Position numbers and translations under genes: made by a program. Below, one piece after another: positions 23,084 through 34,697 of a stretch of 64,000 bases of DNA. Numbering within the stretch: position 1 is the stretch's first letter; each line of letters starts with the position of its first letter. Source of the stretch: Viridothelium virens (taxonomy: Eukaryota; Ascomycota; Dothideomycetes; Trypetheliales; Trypetheliaceae). A model generated the notes under the pieces. That model made no database searches. It was not told where the DNA came from and saw only the letters and a program-made list of their open reading frames with translations. The DNA lies in the NCBI GenBank assembly GCA_010094025.1, contig ML991844.1:80310-144309 (forward strand), read 5' to 3'.

Positions 23084-24995
23084 TCACATTGTCGAAGGAT
23101 TTCCGCCACCTAACGCGGACAAATTCGCGAAATTATTCAGCCCACCGAGGAAGGCTTCCGCGGCAGGAGAGGCAGATCCACTGCTCAATTGATTCAAGGC
23201 ACCGAGGAGGCCTCCTGGAATTGGTGCTGCCAGAGTCTCCAACGTCGAACATGCGTAATCGAAAGTGATTGGAGAGATGTAACTAGGCTGCGTTTGGTTC
23301 ATGTAGGCGAACCGAATCAAAGTTGACATGTTTTGGTCGTATGTGGGAAATTCATATGGTGCCTCGTCGAATCCGCATTCTGGATTCTTGGCAAAAGAGG
23401 CCCAGACACCCATCAGGTAAGACGAGATAGACTGTTCCACGGGTGTGTCTTGCTGCTGACTTGCGTTCTGTGCGGTTCCCCACACAACAGAGATTTCAGA
23501 ACCGTGCCAAGCGCCCGAATTTGGTACACTCGTCAAACGCAGGTTTGGGAATTCGCCAAAGTAGCGGTACCGCCAGACAGGTACATTGTGTGTAGCACGA
23601 ACGTTCGCAGCGTCAGACGCGGGACAGGTGAAGACGGCAAGGTTGAAGATGGCCCAAAGAATGTCAGGGATGCGCTCATTGCCTGCTTTAGCAAGGACCT
23701 TGAATAAACCCGCTTCATAATCGTTGTTACCCGTAAAATACGGTTTTTGGATGAATTTTCCCTCGGCGGCACGGGTGCTGTAATTGGAAAAGACAACCTG
23801 CTCGTCCGCGGTGGGTCCAAATTGACCAAGTACGGCCATCAGCGGATTGGTGGTTCTAGTGGCGGCGAGGATCTCAGAGGTGCTTTTGTTGCGCACGCAG
23901 GCGAGGGTTACCGGGATGCCTGCTAATTCGCCGCCACATCCAAGTATCTGAGAGGCGTTGAACCAGGCTGCAGTATTATTCGGAGGCGCAGGGGTTGCGA
24001 ATGATACTGCGGTTCCAGATTCGGGAATGAAACCTGCAACAATTGGATTTTCAGTCCAAGCATAGCTGTAATAGTCGACGCTGGTACCTCCAGCAGATTG
24101 TCCAAAGATCGTAATACGATTAGGATCTCCTCCAAATGCAGCAATGTTATCCCTAACCCATTCGACAGCTAAGCGTTGATCGAGTAACCCAGGATTTTGG
24201 GGTGCATCAGGCTGATCAGGTAGACCTGGAAAACCGAATACGTTCAAGCGGTAGCTATTCGGCCGTTAATGATGACGAACGAAAGTAGAATAGAGAGAGG
24301 TGACCCACTTCGCACTGACCACGATGACATCCTCCTCATCTGCAAAATATTCGCCGTCATAGGTAGGATTGTTTGTGTTCCCGGTTTGGAAGCCTCCACC
24401 ATAGATCCAGAAAAGCACAGCCTTTGCTTTTTCTCCTGACTGTGGTTTGGTCCAGATGTTTAGTGTCAGACAATCTTCGCTTGTGATGTCTCCAGATTGG
24501 ATAAGTTCGGCAAGTACAAGGTCAGAATTGGTACCGGCCAAGCCCAAGCTTGAAGCTTCAGATGTTGAGATTGCTTCGAGGTTGGCTGCACAGTCACTGC
24601 CCTCGGTGTCAACTTAAGATTCGAAATCTTGCCGAATGTCGGTGATACGTACGGAGACTGTGGATTATTAGTCTCAAATGGCAACTGAAGATGACTCGAC
24701 TCACAAATTTGGTGGCGTTTATAAAGCCTGAGCCGAGAAAGGGTCTCGGGGCTGCAAATCTCAAGGCTCCCACCGGTGGTTGGGCAAAAGGGATACCCAA
24801 GTACTCAGAGACCTGGTCACGATACGTAGCTACTTTCCCTATGACCGTACCACTGGTAGTTTTCACGGGCTGACCAGGAGTGAAGCAATACTGATCATGC
24901 ACGCCATTGTATCTTTTTGGTTGTGGTGAACCAAGAACGAGTTGAAACTCGTTGAAGAAACTGGCAACCGCAACAAAAACTTGGAGAATCTTCAT
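23084..24995 (-). CDS. secreted type-B carboxylesterase/lipase
   Basis: The model has three exons (24995-24705, 24601-24309, 24254-23084), 584 aa, in register. Intron 2 (54 nt) joins VVSA to NYRLNVFGFPG, an invariant family junction. Intron 1 (103 nt, GTGAGT to CCGAG) joins INATKF to GSDCAANLEA; an alternative with a tiny extra exon is possible. The N-terminus (MKILQVFVAVASFFNEFQLV) is a signal peptide. The catalytic triad is readable: nucleophile Ser248 in FGQSAGG, Glu375 in GNNDYEAG and His445 in WHGSE, with oxyanion-hole residues in YGGGF. The family hydrolyses carboxylic esters outside the cell. The substrate cannot be predicted. It is convergent with the rhodopsin-like gene and divergent from the F-box gene. 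Confidence 0.92.
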
Positions 24996-25924
24996 TCTGC
25001 TAGAGAAGAGAATGTTGAATTGATGAATTGAAATGTGAAAGTGGATCGATTGTAGAGGTGTTTTGGAAACTAGTGGGTCTGCAGGAAGCAGGTGAGAGGG
25101 AGGTATACACTAGTACAAATGAGGTAATAACGACCAAGGTCTCCACTGCGACTGCCTTCCAATAGAGAATGCAAAAAGCAGAAAGGAATAACGAAAAACA
25201 TAGGAATGAACATTTCGCTTTTTATCTAGAAGACGTCTTCATGAGTATGGGATCGCAATTTGCAATCTTTGATGTTTGCCAATCCCCAAGGTAAGCCGGT
25301 AACTACTAGGCCTTTTGTGTCACATTGGCTGATGCGGGGAATACATTTGGGTGGTTTTGGCCCTGGATTACGGATATAGCAAGGCAACAGTCTAATAAAG
25401 GCCGTGCACGACTAAGGGATTGAAGCGATTCAGAAAGTAATCCTCTTTTGCTGATTTGGCTCGGTATTTTTTGTAGCCATCAAGGACTGGCACGACGTAG
25501 CGTACATAAGATAAAGCGGCGAGGAAATGGTTCCTAGGTAGGGTGATGCCATGATTGCTGATGGCACTGCATCGCAATCGATGATGCAATCTACGTCTGT
25601 CTCTACAATGGCTGGAGTAGGAGACAACCTCGGTCTCTGTAAAATAAGGAGTACGAAGTGCGGTGGCTTGTAGATTAGCACCCAAGATTCAATTGCTCAT
25701 ACTCTACAAGAGTGGGAGATTGTTGAGTTTCACATGATGAGACGAACAGGAGAACATGTGGTTCTAGAGGAATGAGGTCTGACGTCACACTCGAGTCGCC
25801 TGCGTAGTAGCCTGTGTTACGTGCCGCTAACCTTTTTAGGAAAAGTGGTAATCGCCTCGTCTCTGCTTCGACTACGGAGCACAGTATCATTGCTGGGGGC
25901 AGGTCCACGCATGACACGACTGCT
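24996..25924. promoter_or_regulatory. shared upstream region of the esterase and F-box genes
   Basis: About 930 bp separate the two divergent starts. It must carry both promoters. No clear motif was recognised. Confidence 0.35.
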
Positions 25925-27799
25925 ATGTTGGCAGACCTTCCCTTTGAGCTTCTCGCCCATATCGTAGCCCATCTATCCACCGCGCGTGCCGTTCGAGCTC
26001 TTTCTCTTACTTGCCGTACTTTGAAGGAATTTGTCGATCAGGAAGCATGGCGAATTTTTACGCACTCCCGCTTCCCCTCAATATCTACTCCTGGGTTATG
26101 GAAAGAGGCAGCCCATGTTCTCACGACCTTGTCGAGGAACTGGGATCGTCGTTCACTTGTTGCCAGATACCTGGAGCCTAATGGAGCCATCACTACCCTT
26201 CCTACCGGAAATCAGATCCAAAGATGGAAGAGGCCCCAAGGCCAGAGCATGGGCTACCAACCTAGGATCGAAAGCTTTACCGAGTGGATCGGCCCCAAAT
26301 GGATTGACCAAAAGGAACTCCTGGCTTGGAGCGCCGGTACTGAACTTGTCTTGCGGATCCAGCAGACAACACAAAGAGCTGCCCGTCAATGGCGGCGAGC
26401 TGCTTCCGATTCTCATCGATTATTCTGTCAGAACAGGTGGTTCACCTTCAAGTCGCCCGACACCAGCGAGGGAAGAGATGACATCACTTCGCTAAAGCTG
26501 CTGCGACCTTGGCAATGTGATGTCGAGTCGGTAATTGGCGAGGTTCAGCATGTAATCTTAGGGAGAGCCAACGGGGACCTACGTCGCTTGGAGTTTAATT
26601 TAACCTCACCTAGTGCGCCATATCAACAAGTATACGCGACGAGACGGCAAAGTGTATTGTCGATAGATGTCTCCCCATCATCCTCTCCACTACTCGCTTC
26701 CTGTTTAGGTGACTCTCGAGTCACGTTATACAACGTGTATAATGACAAAACCTTTAACGAGCCGATTTCTGAGACTACACTGTCTAATTCACAGCCGAAT
26801 AGTAGGCTCTGGTCAACCAAGTTCCTTTCTGATACTTGTCTCGCTGTCGGTACAGGACCGTCGAGGAATCCTTTAAGCATTTACGACGTCACCCCGACTG
26901 GCATTCGCCAATACTCTACCCGGAAATTGGATCAGCTCAGTTTGGAATATAGTGCAGAATGTACCTGGCCGTCCTCAACGTCCGTGTACGCAGTCACACC
27001 ACTGCCATCTTCCTCAGTTGCGAGCGCTCTACCTGGCGAAGTTTTTCTTAGTGGTGCCTTTGACGGTAGGATTAGGCTTCATGATCTTCGTTCACCAAAC
27101 GCAGCCGAGCAGTCGTATTTTGATGGTGCTGATGAGTCTGCTATCTACTCTCTTGCTACTGTTGGCCGCGAACGTCTAGCGGCGGGCACGGCGCGTCATA
27201 GTATGGTCAAGTTCTTCGATTTGCGCGTAGATGGTGGCCGCGTCTATCACTATATCGATGCTCTTGCACAGGAACGGAAAAATCGAAACGACAAATTGCG
27301 TTCATCTGATGTAATTGCAAGATTTACGGACGAAGCTACAGAGTCCGGGTTCAAGAACCTGGACGGCGGAGCAGGCTGGAACTTATTCCTAAATCCACGT
27401 GAGATGCATGCTGCACCTGGCCGTGGTCACTCGACCTGGTCGTCTCGTCGTGCTGTCGAATCGCCAGTATATTCGCTTTCCATGCCATCTACATATTCAC
27501 CAACCCTCTTCGCTGGCGTTGAAAATGCTCTTGTGCAGCTTGACTTTGCTTCGGTGCTGGACCGGCATCCTGACCCCACGCACGCTACCAGTATGAAATT
27601 TGATGCGACTGGCGACGTAGATATTAGACAAACATGGAACAGAAAAAGTGATGTGCTCAATTTGGGCATGTATGAGCAGATGAATGGCATAAATGCAGAG
27701 ACGCTGCGGCTAAAGGTCCAAAAGAGTCTTCAGAGCAAGGACTGGGAAGTGAGACCCAATGGTCTTGATGAGCGCTGGCGAGATAGCAGTGAACTATGA
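25925..27799 (+). CDS. F-box protein with a WD-like beta-propeller
   Basis: A single-exon 624-aa protein. The frame is open further 5' without an earlier in-frame ATG; I chose the ATG at 25925 because it opens MLADLPFELLAHIVAHLS, the canonical start of an F-box (residues 2-50, including RALSLTCRTLKEFVDQEAW). After about residue 190 there are blade-like repeats (VEHVILG-type strands, LLASCLGDSRVTLYNVY, EVFLSGAFDGRIRLHDLRSP, RLAAGTARHSMVKFFDLRV). Such F-box/WD proteins serve as substrate receptors of SCF ubiquitin ligases through Skp1. The target is unknown. The conserved tail ERWRDSSEL ends the protein. Confidence 0.82.
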   Translation: MLADLPFELLAHIVAHLSTARAVRALSLTCRTLKEFVDQEAWRIFTHSRFPSISTPGLWKEAAHVLTTLSRNWDRRSLVARYLEPNGAITTLPTGNQIQRWKRPQGQSMGYQPRIESFTEWIGPKWIDQKELLAWSAGTELVLRIQQTTQRAARQWRRAASDSHRLFCQNRWFTFKSPDTSEGRDDITSLKLLRPWQCDVESVIGEVQHVILGRANGDLRRLEFNLTSPSAPYQQVYATRRQSVLSIDVSPSSSPLLASCLGDSRVTLYNVYNDKTFNEPISETTLSNSQPNSRLWSTKFLSDTCLAVGTGPSRNPLSIYDVTPTGIRQYSTRKLDQLSLEYSAECTWPSSTSVYAVTPLPSSSVASALPGEVFLSGAFDGRIRLHDLRSPNAAEQSYFDGADESAIYSLATVGRERLAAGTARHSMVKFFDLRVDGGRVYHYIDALAQERKNRNDKLRSSDVIARFTDEATESGFKNLDGGAGWNLFLNPREMHAAPGRGHSTWSSRRAVESPVYSLSMPSTYSPTLFAGVENALVQLDFASVLDRHPDPTHATSMKFDATGDVDIRQTWNRKSDVLNLGMYEQMNGINAETLRLKVQKSLQSKDWEVRPNGLDERWRDSSEL

Positions 27800-28845
27800 A
27801 CTAAATTATTTTCCAACTGGTGTTTATTGCTTTGTCACAAGCACTCTGCCTCACTTTTTATGATGAAACCAGATGAATGAACAACTTTCCCAAGACAGTG
27901 ACAGAATGAGTGCTGTGTGAGAAGGCGATTCTTTGAGAAGGGGTACTTTTGTATTTGCGTCTTATGCGAAGATAGCCGAGAGTACTGCTTTTATACTAAT
28001 TGTGCAATGCCATTAAGAGAGCGCGTTCTGTCATGGCCATGTGGTGACCAACATGATTTTTCTCGATTGAAGATCGACCAGGCTGCGGAAGCAACGCATA
28101 GAGACCACCAATCGTCTATCAGAACGATAAACCAATGATCTTACTTCCTCATCGTATTCAAATGGAGTGCGGGATGAGGTAACGGACCACTGACACAGAG
28201 CTCAGTTAGATGATGCATAATTGCGGCAACCCGACGGCATGCCGGGCATGGGTTGAATGGTCGACCTCGGATCTATTCATTGTTCAGTATGGAAGTTAGC
28301 TGTCTGGTTCATATACTGGCTGGTCATAATATCTCTTGCTCCTTTTCAGAGAAAGACGAAAGTAGAAGCTACGAAATAAACAAGGGTCCTGGGGTTACTA
28401 TCTTGGTGGTCTTTCTCGGCACGTCTGGCACTGTCCGTTCTCAAAAGTCCTGGAGAAAGATAGGATAAAAGATAAGAAGATGTGAAAGGATATAGACTAA
28501 AATTTTTGGCACATCCTAAATATTGTGGGACATGGGAGTAGCGCCACCTATATACAGAGCTGCGCAGAGGTCCATGCGCATAGCCTGGTGACACATTACA
28601 TGACCTTTCATCTCATCTCCAAGCACAGAGATCAGAAGCACAGCTGCATAGAATAATGGATGAGAATAGAAAGCTGTAGATATGCATAAATTCAATCGCA
28701 AAATCATAAAAAATAATTCTCATGAAAAGGACTTTTTGGTAAAAAAAAAAAGAGACGAAAGCTAGATAGAAGAGATGAAAAGTGAAAATATTAAAATTAT
28801 CAATTATTTATATAATTTTACATGCTCTGAAGCCCAGAATGCGGC
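27800..28845. other. intergenic region upstream of the tRNA gene
   Basis: About 1 kb with no supported gene. It becomes AT-rich from 28650 and includes a poly-A run of about 12 near 28741-28752, just before the tRNA gene. Confidence 0.4.
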
Positions 28846-28990
28846 GGCATTGTGGCCGAGCGGTTATGGCGCAGGTTTCAGGATTATCCGTGTTTACCTG
28901 TGGGAAACTTCGTGGGTTCGAGTAAGTTGTATGAGTGAATTGTTTTGTTTACATCCGTAATAATTGTGGACGCAGATCCCACCAATGTCA
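28846..28990 (+). tRNA. tRNA-Leu (anticodon CAG) with an anticodon-loop intron and an extra 54-nt insertion in the T-loop
   Basis: The acceptor stem GGCATTG (28846-28852) pairs with CAATGTC (28983-28989), followed by discriminator A28990. Box A TGGCCGAGCGG runs from 28853, with a 3-bp GCC/GGC D-stem. The anticodon stem CAGGT (28872-28876) pairs with ACCTG (28896-28900). The loop TTCAGG...T has anticodon CAG at 28879-28881 and a 12-nt insertion at 28883-28894, the canonical 37/38 intron position. A short variable arm fits a class II tRNA. The T-stem GTGGG (28912-28916) and loop TTCGA are interrupted at 28922-28975 by a 54-nt segment starting GTAAGT and ending GCAG. Its removal gives a perfect GTGGG-TTCGAAT-CCCAC arm. 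A T9 run at 29001-29009 is a Pol III terminator. It may be a functional doubly interrupted tRNA or a disrupted gene. Confidence 0.75.
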
Positions 28991-29000
28991 ATTGCTCTTC

Positions 29001-29009
29001 TTTTTTTTT
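29001..29009 (+). terminator. Pol III terminator T-run
   Basis: Nine consecutive Ts lie 11 nt past the tRNA discriminator base, the normal position and form for RNA polymerase III termination. Confidence 0.7.
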
Positions 29010-29501
29010 CCCCTCCCAGGTCAACATCATGTATCAGAGGGTCCCAAGTCTTTTGAATTTCTGAGAACAGTACCCTGCTTTTTTCTTTTTTGCTTCAGTG
29101 TGTCATAGCGAGGGTATTCACTGACGGTAGAATATTATTTGGTTATAGAACTAATGGAGTGCAACCTCAACTCTACTGCCAGAATCTTTTGAGTCAACTC
29201 ATGTCTATTTGCGACGTAGCGATAATCACACTGGTTTAGAGGTAAGCGATGCTTTGCTTTCTTGAGGAATTACTAGTGGTGGATTGGTCGAGCCTTAAGC
29301 TCCGAATAGCGGGCAGCTCCGCGGATGCGCTCCTCCCAACTAACGTCTAGAGCTCCTCGCGCTCCTCTACGATATGACTATTTCATCTTCCTTCTGTCTT
29401 TCCCTATGCCTCGCCTGTCATTCTCGGTTACGGAGTCGAGATATGGTGAACGTGCTACGCTCCATACTTTGATTGATTTACGATAGAAGCTGGCCCACAG
29501 A
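29010..29501. promoter_or_regulatory. upstream region of the GH76 gene
   Basis: About 490 bp between the tRNA terminator and the GH76 ATG, with no recognised gene. It presumably contains the GH76 promoter. Confidence 0.35.
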
Positions 29502-31304
29502 ATGGCGTTCTTGTTTGGTTGGCGAAAAGTACCCGCCCACTTAATCCTTCTGGTATCTATATTTGTTCCTGTTCACGCTCTCATTATTTCAAGCCCAATA
29601 ACAATACTCACGAGATGGAGCTCCGAAGCATCTCTTAACCAAGGCCAACCCATGCGCCACATCGATACCAGCGACCAAGATGAGCAATACTCCCGCGCTT
29701 TCCCATCTCCTGTGAGTACAACCAACTTGAATCCTGCTCCCGGCTTTGGGGTACTTGAGGACCTTCACGGTGCGCTAGAAACTCTACAGTCCCGTTTCTT
29801 TGAGGTATGGCTTGGAACATGGCCAGACGCGATAGATTGGACCGCGGCGGTCATAGGTACACACATCTCAGACGGGCTCAGCTCGCTCACCAAATCTCTC
29901 GAATATCTCTTGCCCTTTGACGGCACTTCTGCAGAAGAGAACCCGATCGCAAGAGCGCAGGCAGTAGAAAACGAAATCAACAAGTATTTTTCGCAGAGCG
30001 TGGCGTATTACTTTGGGGAGGATGCATTCGCAATCCGCACTCAAGCATACGATGACATGCTTTGGGTTGTACTGGGCTGGCTTGAAAGCGTGAAATTCAT
30101 TAATTTCCACGTTAATAAGCATTACCCTAGGATTCTGCATTCGACTACACTAAAGCAATCACCCTGGTACGGACACCAATTCCAGCCATCGTTCGCTCAT
30201 CGCGCGCGCGTCTTTTACGAACTCGCTTCAAAGGGCTGGGATACCACGCTTTGCGGGGGCGGCATGGTCTGGAATCCCAATCTGGGCCCCTACAAGAACG
30301 CCATCACGAACGAACTCTTTATCGCCGCCGCAATCGGCATGTACCTTTATTTCCCAGGCGACCCGAATGACTCTCCCTTCCTCGACGGCGTCCGTACGCG
30401 CTCGATCCCAAGAAAACGTCATGATGATCGCTTCCTCGCCGCCGCTATCAATGCCTACGGCTGGCTCCGTAACGCCAACATGACCAATACACAAGGCCTT
30501 TATGTCGATGGCTTTCACATCAAGGGGTGGGGCAAGAACGGTTCTATCGGTACGGGTGAGTGCGATGTTCGGAATGAGATGGTCTATACCTACAACCAAG
30601 GCGTCATTCTCTCCGGCTTGCGTGGACTTTGGGAAGGTACTGGTAATACCTCATACCTCACAGACGGACACCGACTTGTCCGGAACGTCATTGCGGCAAC
30701 TGGGTGGTCAGCGACAAACGGAAAGCGCACCAGAAGTTGGTCTGGTCTTGGGCGCGATGGCGTGCTCGAGGATTACTGTGATAGCAGGGGGGATTGTAGT
30801 CAAGATAGTCAAGGTTTCAAGGGAATCTTTTTTCACCATCTCACCCTCTTCTGCGAACCGCTCCCATCAGAGGCGACTATGCCAGGTAGGACCTATCCAG
30901 CCACACCCGAGGAAAGGTTTCTCCACGCGCAAAGCTGTCGGGAATACGTGCCTTGGGTCGCGCATAATGCGAATGCCGCTCTGAAAACAAGGAACGACGA
31001 CGGCCTTTTTGGGATGTGGTGGGGATATCATACGGTCGAAACTACCTCCGATTCTTCATTCGAGATACCGTCACTACCGAATTATGCGGAGGATTACCGA
31101 AATACTGCCAAGGTACCTTTGGATGGCTTCTATGGCGAGCACGACTCATCGATTAGAAAGAAAGAAGACCATGACTGGGCAAATGCAAATATCCAAGACG
31201 TAAATGATCGAGGGAGGGGTAGGACTGTAGAGACGCAGGGAAGTGGCGTTGCTGTTGTCAGGGCATTGTGGGAATTCATTCATATGTTCCGGCATGATAA
31301 TTGA
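29502..31304 (+). CDS. GH76 family secreted alpha-1,6-mannanase-like glycoside hydrolase
   Basis: An intronless 600-aa protein. The N-terminus has a hydrophobic signal segment (HLILLVSIFVPVHALIIS, about 13-30). The catalytic domain begins near residue 150. It shows the adjacent aspartates of GH76 at Asp184-Asp185 in QAYDDMLWVV, then TLCGGGMVWNP, YKNAITNELFIAAA and VYTYNQGVILSGLRGLWEGTG, which are typical of the (alpha/alpha)6 barrel. GH76 enzymes hydrolyse or transglycosylate alpha-1,6-mannan and in fungi include Dfg5/Dcw1-type wall enzymes and secreted mannanases. The sequence ends in a hydrophilic tail without a hydrophobic GPI signal, so it is probably secreted rather than anchored. It is longer than usual because of about 120 N-terminal residues. 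Confidence 0.88.
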   Translation: MAFLFGWRKVPAHLILLVSIFVPVHALIISSPITILTRWSSEASLNQGQPMRHIDTSDQDEQYSRAFPSPVSTTNLNPAPGFGVLEDLHGALETLQSRFFEVWLGTWPDAIDWTAAVIGTHISDGLSSLTKSLEYLLPFDGTSAEENPIARAQAVENEINKYFSQSVAYYFGEDAFAIRTQAYDDMLWVVLGWLESVKFINFHVNKHYPRILHSTTLKQSPWYGHQFQPSFAHRARVFYELASKGWDTTLCGGGMVWNPNLGPYKNAITNELFIAAAIGMYLYFPGDPNDSPFLDGVRTRSIPRKRHDDRFLAAAINAYGWLRNANMTNTQGLYVDGFHIKGWGKNGSIGTGECDVRNEMVYTYNQGVILSGLRGLWEGTGNTSYLTDGHRLVRNVIAATGWSATNGKRTRSWSGLGRDGVLEDYCDSRGDCSQDSQGFKGIFFHHLTLFCEPLPSEATMPGRTYPATPEERFLHAQSCREYVPWVAHNANAALKTRNDDGLFGMWWGYHTVETTSDSSFEIPSLPNYAEDYRNTAKVPLDGFYGEHDSSIRKKEDHDWANANIQDVNDRGRGRTVETQGSGVAVVRALWEFIHMFRHDN

Positions 31305-32797
31305 GTAGAGAGCTTCCTAAAGCTCAACTCTTACTACAAAATTCCTATATTAAGGACGGACTGTAGTCGAAAATGGATGGCCACCAGAACCACCATCGTA
31401 GATATTCGTCAAGGCTCGGCATATTGGGCTCTGACATACAGGTCCAATGCCCTTCCAGCGTAATGCTTTCAGGTCAGCGGCAGCAAGAAAGTCTGTCTAC
31501 GTGGTTGTAAATGCTCAGCAGTGACCAAAGGATTGAATAATCAGACGTCAATAACCCAACCACAGGAAGAGCACTCTTGGGAGTTGACGGTGAGCGTACG
31601 ACTGGGAACGATGCCTCACGTAGTGGCAATTTCGTTATCCTGACTCCTCTTCGCTGGTATCAGAATTTGGTCGTAACAAACTCCCTTCAAACTGCCAAAA
31701 TTACAAATAGACCCATGTAACATTAGCGGAGAGGAAATCTTGATAAGCGACAAGCCTTGCTACCTTGCCGTCGGCTCTTCCCATTTACTGCCTTTATTCG
31801 GAGATTCGTTCACACAGAATTGGCAAACAGGCAGCTGTACGGCGTTCCAACCTGCTTTTCCAACTGGCACGCTCTTGCTACTAGAATTCTATCAGTTTTG
31901 AGAACCGGTTTGGATCTATATACTCTTCACAAGAACTCGATGGAAGGCAACAACACCATGCTATCATAGACGGACACGTCAAGGAAATTGTTCACAGACC
32001 CTTTTCAATGGGCCAAGTAAGATGCATCCCATATGCTGTAAGTTCTAGAGGCATATCAAAGTTTTAGTTGAATTGCATCTCGGGATATGTAAACCCTCGT
32101 TGCATACCTGTCAAATTGAAACCGATTCAGAATCAGAAATTTGACTGATCACATCAGTCCGACCGCTACGACCATGACAGTGGGTTATGTATTGAAGTCA
32201 CCCTGAAACCGCCAGTCCATCAGCACGTGGCGAAGCTTCACACACATCATGCTTCGCACCTCGAGAAGAGAGTACTGACCTGGTATAGCCAAGCCATTGC
32301 AAAAGTGATGGATTTGACAAGACGCGCCGGGGAGTTGTCCAATTTCTGATAGACTTATGTGTTGGAATTTATGAGACAGGTGAAGAGGCTGCCAAAAAGC
32401 TTCATCAGAACATCGCCATACAACGACACAGGAATGAGTTTCCCTTCGCTGCAATCGATTTTAAGAGAAAGCTCGCCCGTGTTGCGGCTTAAAATACCCT
32501 TGGACGTAGGACTAAGCAAAGACCTGCCGATTTGCATCTCGACATTCTACAATCTTTCAGGCATTTTTGAGAAATCGAGAATTCTAATGTAGATACTAGT
32601 AATCGTAAGAACGCGAAAATGTCGGTGGGGAAAAAGAAGCACATACCTGTTTTCGAAAGAGACCGCCAACCCATCATATTGTAGACAGATTGGCTTTCAC
32701 GCTTTGAATTTGCTGCGAAGACCATATTGCAGCCGCGTTTATAGTACCGCAGTATTACTTTCTGGAGATCCGGATACAATAGTCAGTGCTCCGTGCA
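31305..32797. other. 1.5-kb region without a supported gene
   Basis: The region lies between the GH76 and Y14 stop codons, which converge. Frames below 100 codons occur on both strands without motifs or convincing splice sites. Confidence 0.35.
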
Positions 32798-33439
32798 TTA
32801 ATCAACTTCGTCGACATCCTCTCTCTTCTCATCTCCAGGACTCCTGCTCCGATTCCTGCCTCCTCTGTTCGGTGCTCCCCTTCCCCCAGCCCTTCGCGCT
32901 CCTTTTTCCGGCGGTGGTCGAACGAAAGCGAAATCTACCGAAATTGTCTGGTCAAGAAGTTTGGTTCCGTTGGCGCCTTCAATTGCTGCCTTCGCTTCTG
33001 AGTGGGTAGGATACTCGATCAGGACGTAGCCCTAGAATAATGGAGCTTGTTAGCCTTACTATTCAAAGGGAACGAATGTCTAGAAGGAAAGAGGCAAATG
33101 TGAAGTGCACAGAGCTCTGCGCTGCCAGAGTCTTAAGGTCAAAGGATGTGTCTTGAATTCATGCCGCCCAAAACGCCTTAAATCCATGCAACTTACTTTC
33201 ACGTATCCAGTTCTTCGATCGAGATTGAGGTGTAAATTCTTGATCTCCCCATAATCGCCGAACAGCTCCGTCAAATCCTCCTCCGTCGCCTCCTCATGCA
33301 CATTGGTCACCATGATAATCCAGCCCTCTATGGAACGTACTGCAACAGCTCCATCCGTGGTACGTGTATCGGGAGCAGCACTGGTACCATTCTTGGGGGG
33401 TGGGGAGGCAGCGTCAATGTCCATTTCGGTGTCTGCCAT
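32798..33439 (-). CDS. Y14/RBM8A exon-junction-complex RNA-binding protein
   Basis: Two exons (33439-33197 and 33031-32798) with a 165-nt GTAAGT...CTAG intron give 158 aa. The single RRM has RNP2 IIMVTNV and, across the splice, RNP1 KGYVLIEY; conserved neighbours include [31 protein letters not shown] and [16 protein letters not shown]. The C-terminus is Arg/Gly-rich with an RNRSRS motif. Y14 forms a heterodimer with Mago inside the exon-junction complex, marks spliced mRNAs in the nucleus and takes part in export and decay. The ATG at 33439 opens [10 protein letters not shown], the usual acidic start; an upstream extension in the same frame lacks support. Length and layout are standard. Confidence 0.93.
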
Positions 33440-34697
33440 AGCTATAGAAGATAGCAATTGGCAGGTCGCAATTGAGGTTGCGATACAACGAAACGAGATA
33501 AGTAGTGTCTGTCACAGCCGACAATGTAGTGCTGACGAGTCCGGTGGAGCTTCGACACAATTATTCGAGAGACAATGAGTGGATCTTCGAGGGGAAAGGC
33601 CAAGAGCTTTGTTTGGAGAGGCATGAGAGGGCAAGGTCAAGCTACCAGGTATGCAGTGAGTGCGGGAAAGGCTCGCGTCCCGCCGCCAGGACCACCACCG
33701 TACCTACTACTTATCGTACGCAGTATTATGTACATTGCTACACCCGGTACGCTGGTGCAATTATGCAATAATACGCAAAGAACTCAATACGCTAGATTCT
33801 CTTGTAGAATAAATACTGCTTTGCATTATCACATATTTCACACACATGTGTCAGAGGGCACATTTCAGAGACCATCCCCATTCTCAGCTCAGGGTAAAGA
33901 TGATGCGCTAGGATATTTTAGGCACGATGTGAAGACAATATCTTGAAGGGAAACGAAGGAGGCGTCATGGTACAGTCCGTACTCTTGACCCTAGCGAGCT
34001 CGTTTCATCTCAGAGGATGCTGTCTGTCGAGCTTAGGACAAGCGGTCTATTGGATGACAGTACAAAACACCAAAGCATGTCGCAAAGTATTTCGAGGTAT
34101 CCTTCCAGCGTCTGCATCAACAGTGCATCTGGTCAAGCGTTGTGTCAATTCAAATATCTCCCTATCAAAAACAAAGAAAAGGACAATGCTTGCCCAAGAG
34201 ATCCGAGCAGCGAGTGACGCACTTGGGCTACGTCTTCAGGGTCCTAGTCGAAGTCGGCACGGCGATATTTTGTTCGTTGCGGAAGAAATCATACACTTTA
34301 CAGTTGTTGCTACCTGTGAAAAGATTTGATTTGTTATTTAGCAGCAGATAGAAGTTCACCGGGCTTAGCTTGTAGATACAATCTAAGGTGACAGACAATT
34401 GATGCATATCTTCAACCAGCTTGTCGGAGCAGACCATAACCTGAATGCAAATTTTATGATTCAGACCACTCCCCAGACGGTGACTCCGCAAATCTTGGGC
34501 GGAGATTGAAAATTGGGCAGATACCGAGACACTGTAGTTTTGTTGGATAAACCCGAGTTTGTGTGCGTAAATATACGCATTGATTAGTAGCTGTACTAGA
34601 TAGACAGCCCGGGGAGTGTAACTTCTTGTTCTGCCGCGAATGAAATGTAGCTGACTCTCACAGCTTTGCAGAATCCCACAAAACCGCGATGAGATCT
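33440..34697. other. intergenic region between Y14 and the patatin gene
   Basis: About 1.26 kb: the Y14 promoter and the 3' flank of the patatin gene. A plus-strand ATG at 33575 opens a short basic frame (MSGSSRGKAKSF), but it lacks family support. Nothing else was recognised. Confidence 0.35.

Noticed and set aside
33575-33946. 123-codon plus-strand frame opening with an ATG
   Set aside because: Only the first 25 residues look coding-like; no homology recognised and no conserved splice model.
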